Of a stretch of 32,411 bases of DNA, positions 32,269 to 32,411 are shown one piece after another (the first letter of the stretch is position 1; every line of letters starts with the position of its first letter). A program made the translations under genes and the position numbers. The DNA is from Oscillospiraceae bacterium. GTDB lineage: Bacteria; Bacillota; Clostridia; Oscillospirales; CAG-272. A model generated the notes under the pieces. That model made no database searches, was not told where the DNA came from, and was given only the letters and a program-made list of their open reading frames with translations. The stretch covers positions 1 through 32,411 of the forward strand of contig SVSK01000023.1 of NCBI GenBank assembly GCA_015064345.1, in the 5' to 3' direction.

Positions 32269-32411
32269 TCAATTATTTGCAAGCTGTTGAAATTTGCTAA
32301 GTTCTCTAATAGCGTCAAAACACTTACCTGATAACCACCACTTAAAGTTATCGATGCGCTTATTGTCCTCAAGAGAACCGTATACTAATAGATCTGCTGA
32401 ATCAAAGCTCA
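32269..32411 (-). CDS. C-terminal fragment of an unidentified protein
   Basis: On the minus strand a frame is open from the window edge to TGA at 32271-32269, giving 47 residues (SFDSADLLVYGSLEDNKRID...ELSKFQQLANN). The other two minus-strand frames stop almost at once. Composition is protein-like (mixed hydrophobic and charged, two Trp). It was absent from the ORF track because it runs off the edge. I recognise no family. It converges on xylA, with only a weak CCCG-CCT-CGGG hairpin (around 32250-32260) as its own terminator candidate. Confidence 0.5.
   Translation of the reverse strand, partial: SFDSADLLVYGSLEDNKRIDNFKWWLSGKCFDAIRELSKFQQLANN

Overview
The window looks like chromosomal DNA of an anaerobic Clostridia-type Firmicute, probably a gut or rumen Oscillospirales-like lineage. 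This rests on several observations: a canonical S10 ribosomal-protein operon, the gdpP-rplI-dnaB order, strong AGGAGG ribosome sites, sigma-A promoters with TGn extended -10 elements, a CsaB enzyme paired with an SLH-like surface protein, and moderately GC coding DNA alternating with AT-rich spacers. No rRNA, tRNA, CRISPR array, transposase or phage gene was seen.

Layout. 1-4020 (minus): S10 operon rpsJ-rplC-rplD-rplW-rplB-rpsS-rplV-rpsC (rpsC cut by the window edge), with a strong promoter, a ~285-nt leader and a structured rpsJ-rplC spacer. 4021-4908: repeat-rich non-coding DNA. 4909-11021 (plus): gdpP (c-di-AMP phosphodiesterase), rplI, dnaB and dxs, interrupted by a 414-nt repeat-filled gap. 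11146-16415 (minus): an ABC-F ATPase, then an envelope-type operon of an 8-TM protein, TelA and a TPM-domain protein. 16717/16759-17988 (plus): a processive GT2 glycosyltransferase whose start codon seems non-standard. 18083-22420 (minus): a GT4-CsaB fusion (glycosyltransferase plus polysaccharide pyruvyltransferase) and a YgiQ-type radical SAM protein. 22782-25666 (minus): tcdA, a ttcA-like gene, a CPBP protease gene and tadA; three of these four modify the tRNA anticodon loop. 26412-28601 (minus): a 729-aa secreted protein with an array of cysteine/zinc-ribbon-like modules, two InlB-type repeats and a degenerate SLH C-terminus. 29328-32143 (plus): xylB-xylA xylose operon with promoter and terminator. 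32269-32411 (minus): tail of an unidentified gene.

The least explained part is between the genes. At least five kinds of non-coding repeat recur, most built of inverted arms and perfect hairpins whose stems differ between copies by paired changes. One family is apparently inserted inside another. A shared hairpin core flanked by GAATAAA/TTTATTC tracts acts as the terminator in both convergent intergenic regions, and such tracts supply the stop codons and last residues of several genes.

Two surface themes may connect. CsaB makes pyruvylated wall polymer, the classical ligand of SLH domains, and the cysteine-rich secreted protein ends in SLH-like repeats. All functions are inferred from reading sequence; no database search was run.
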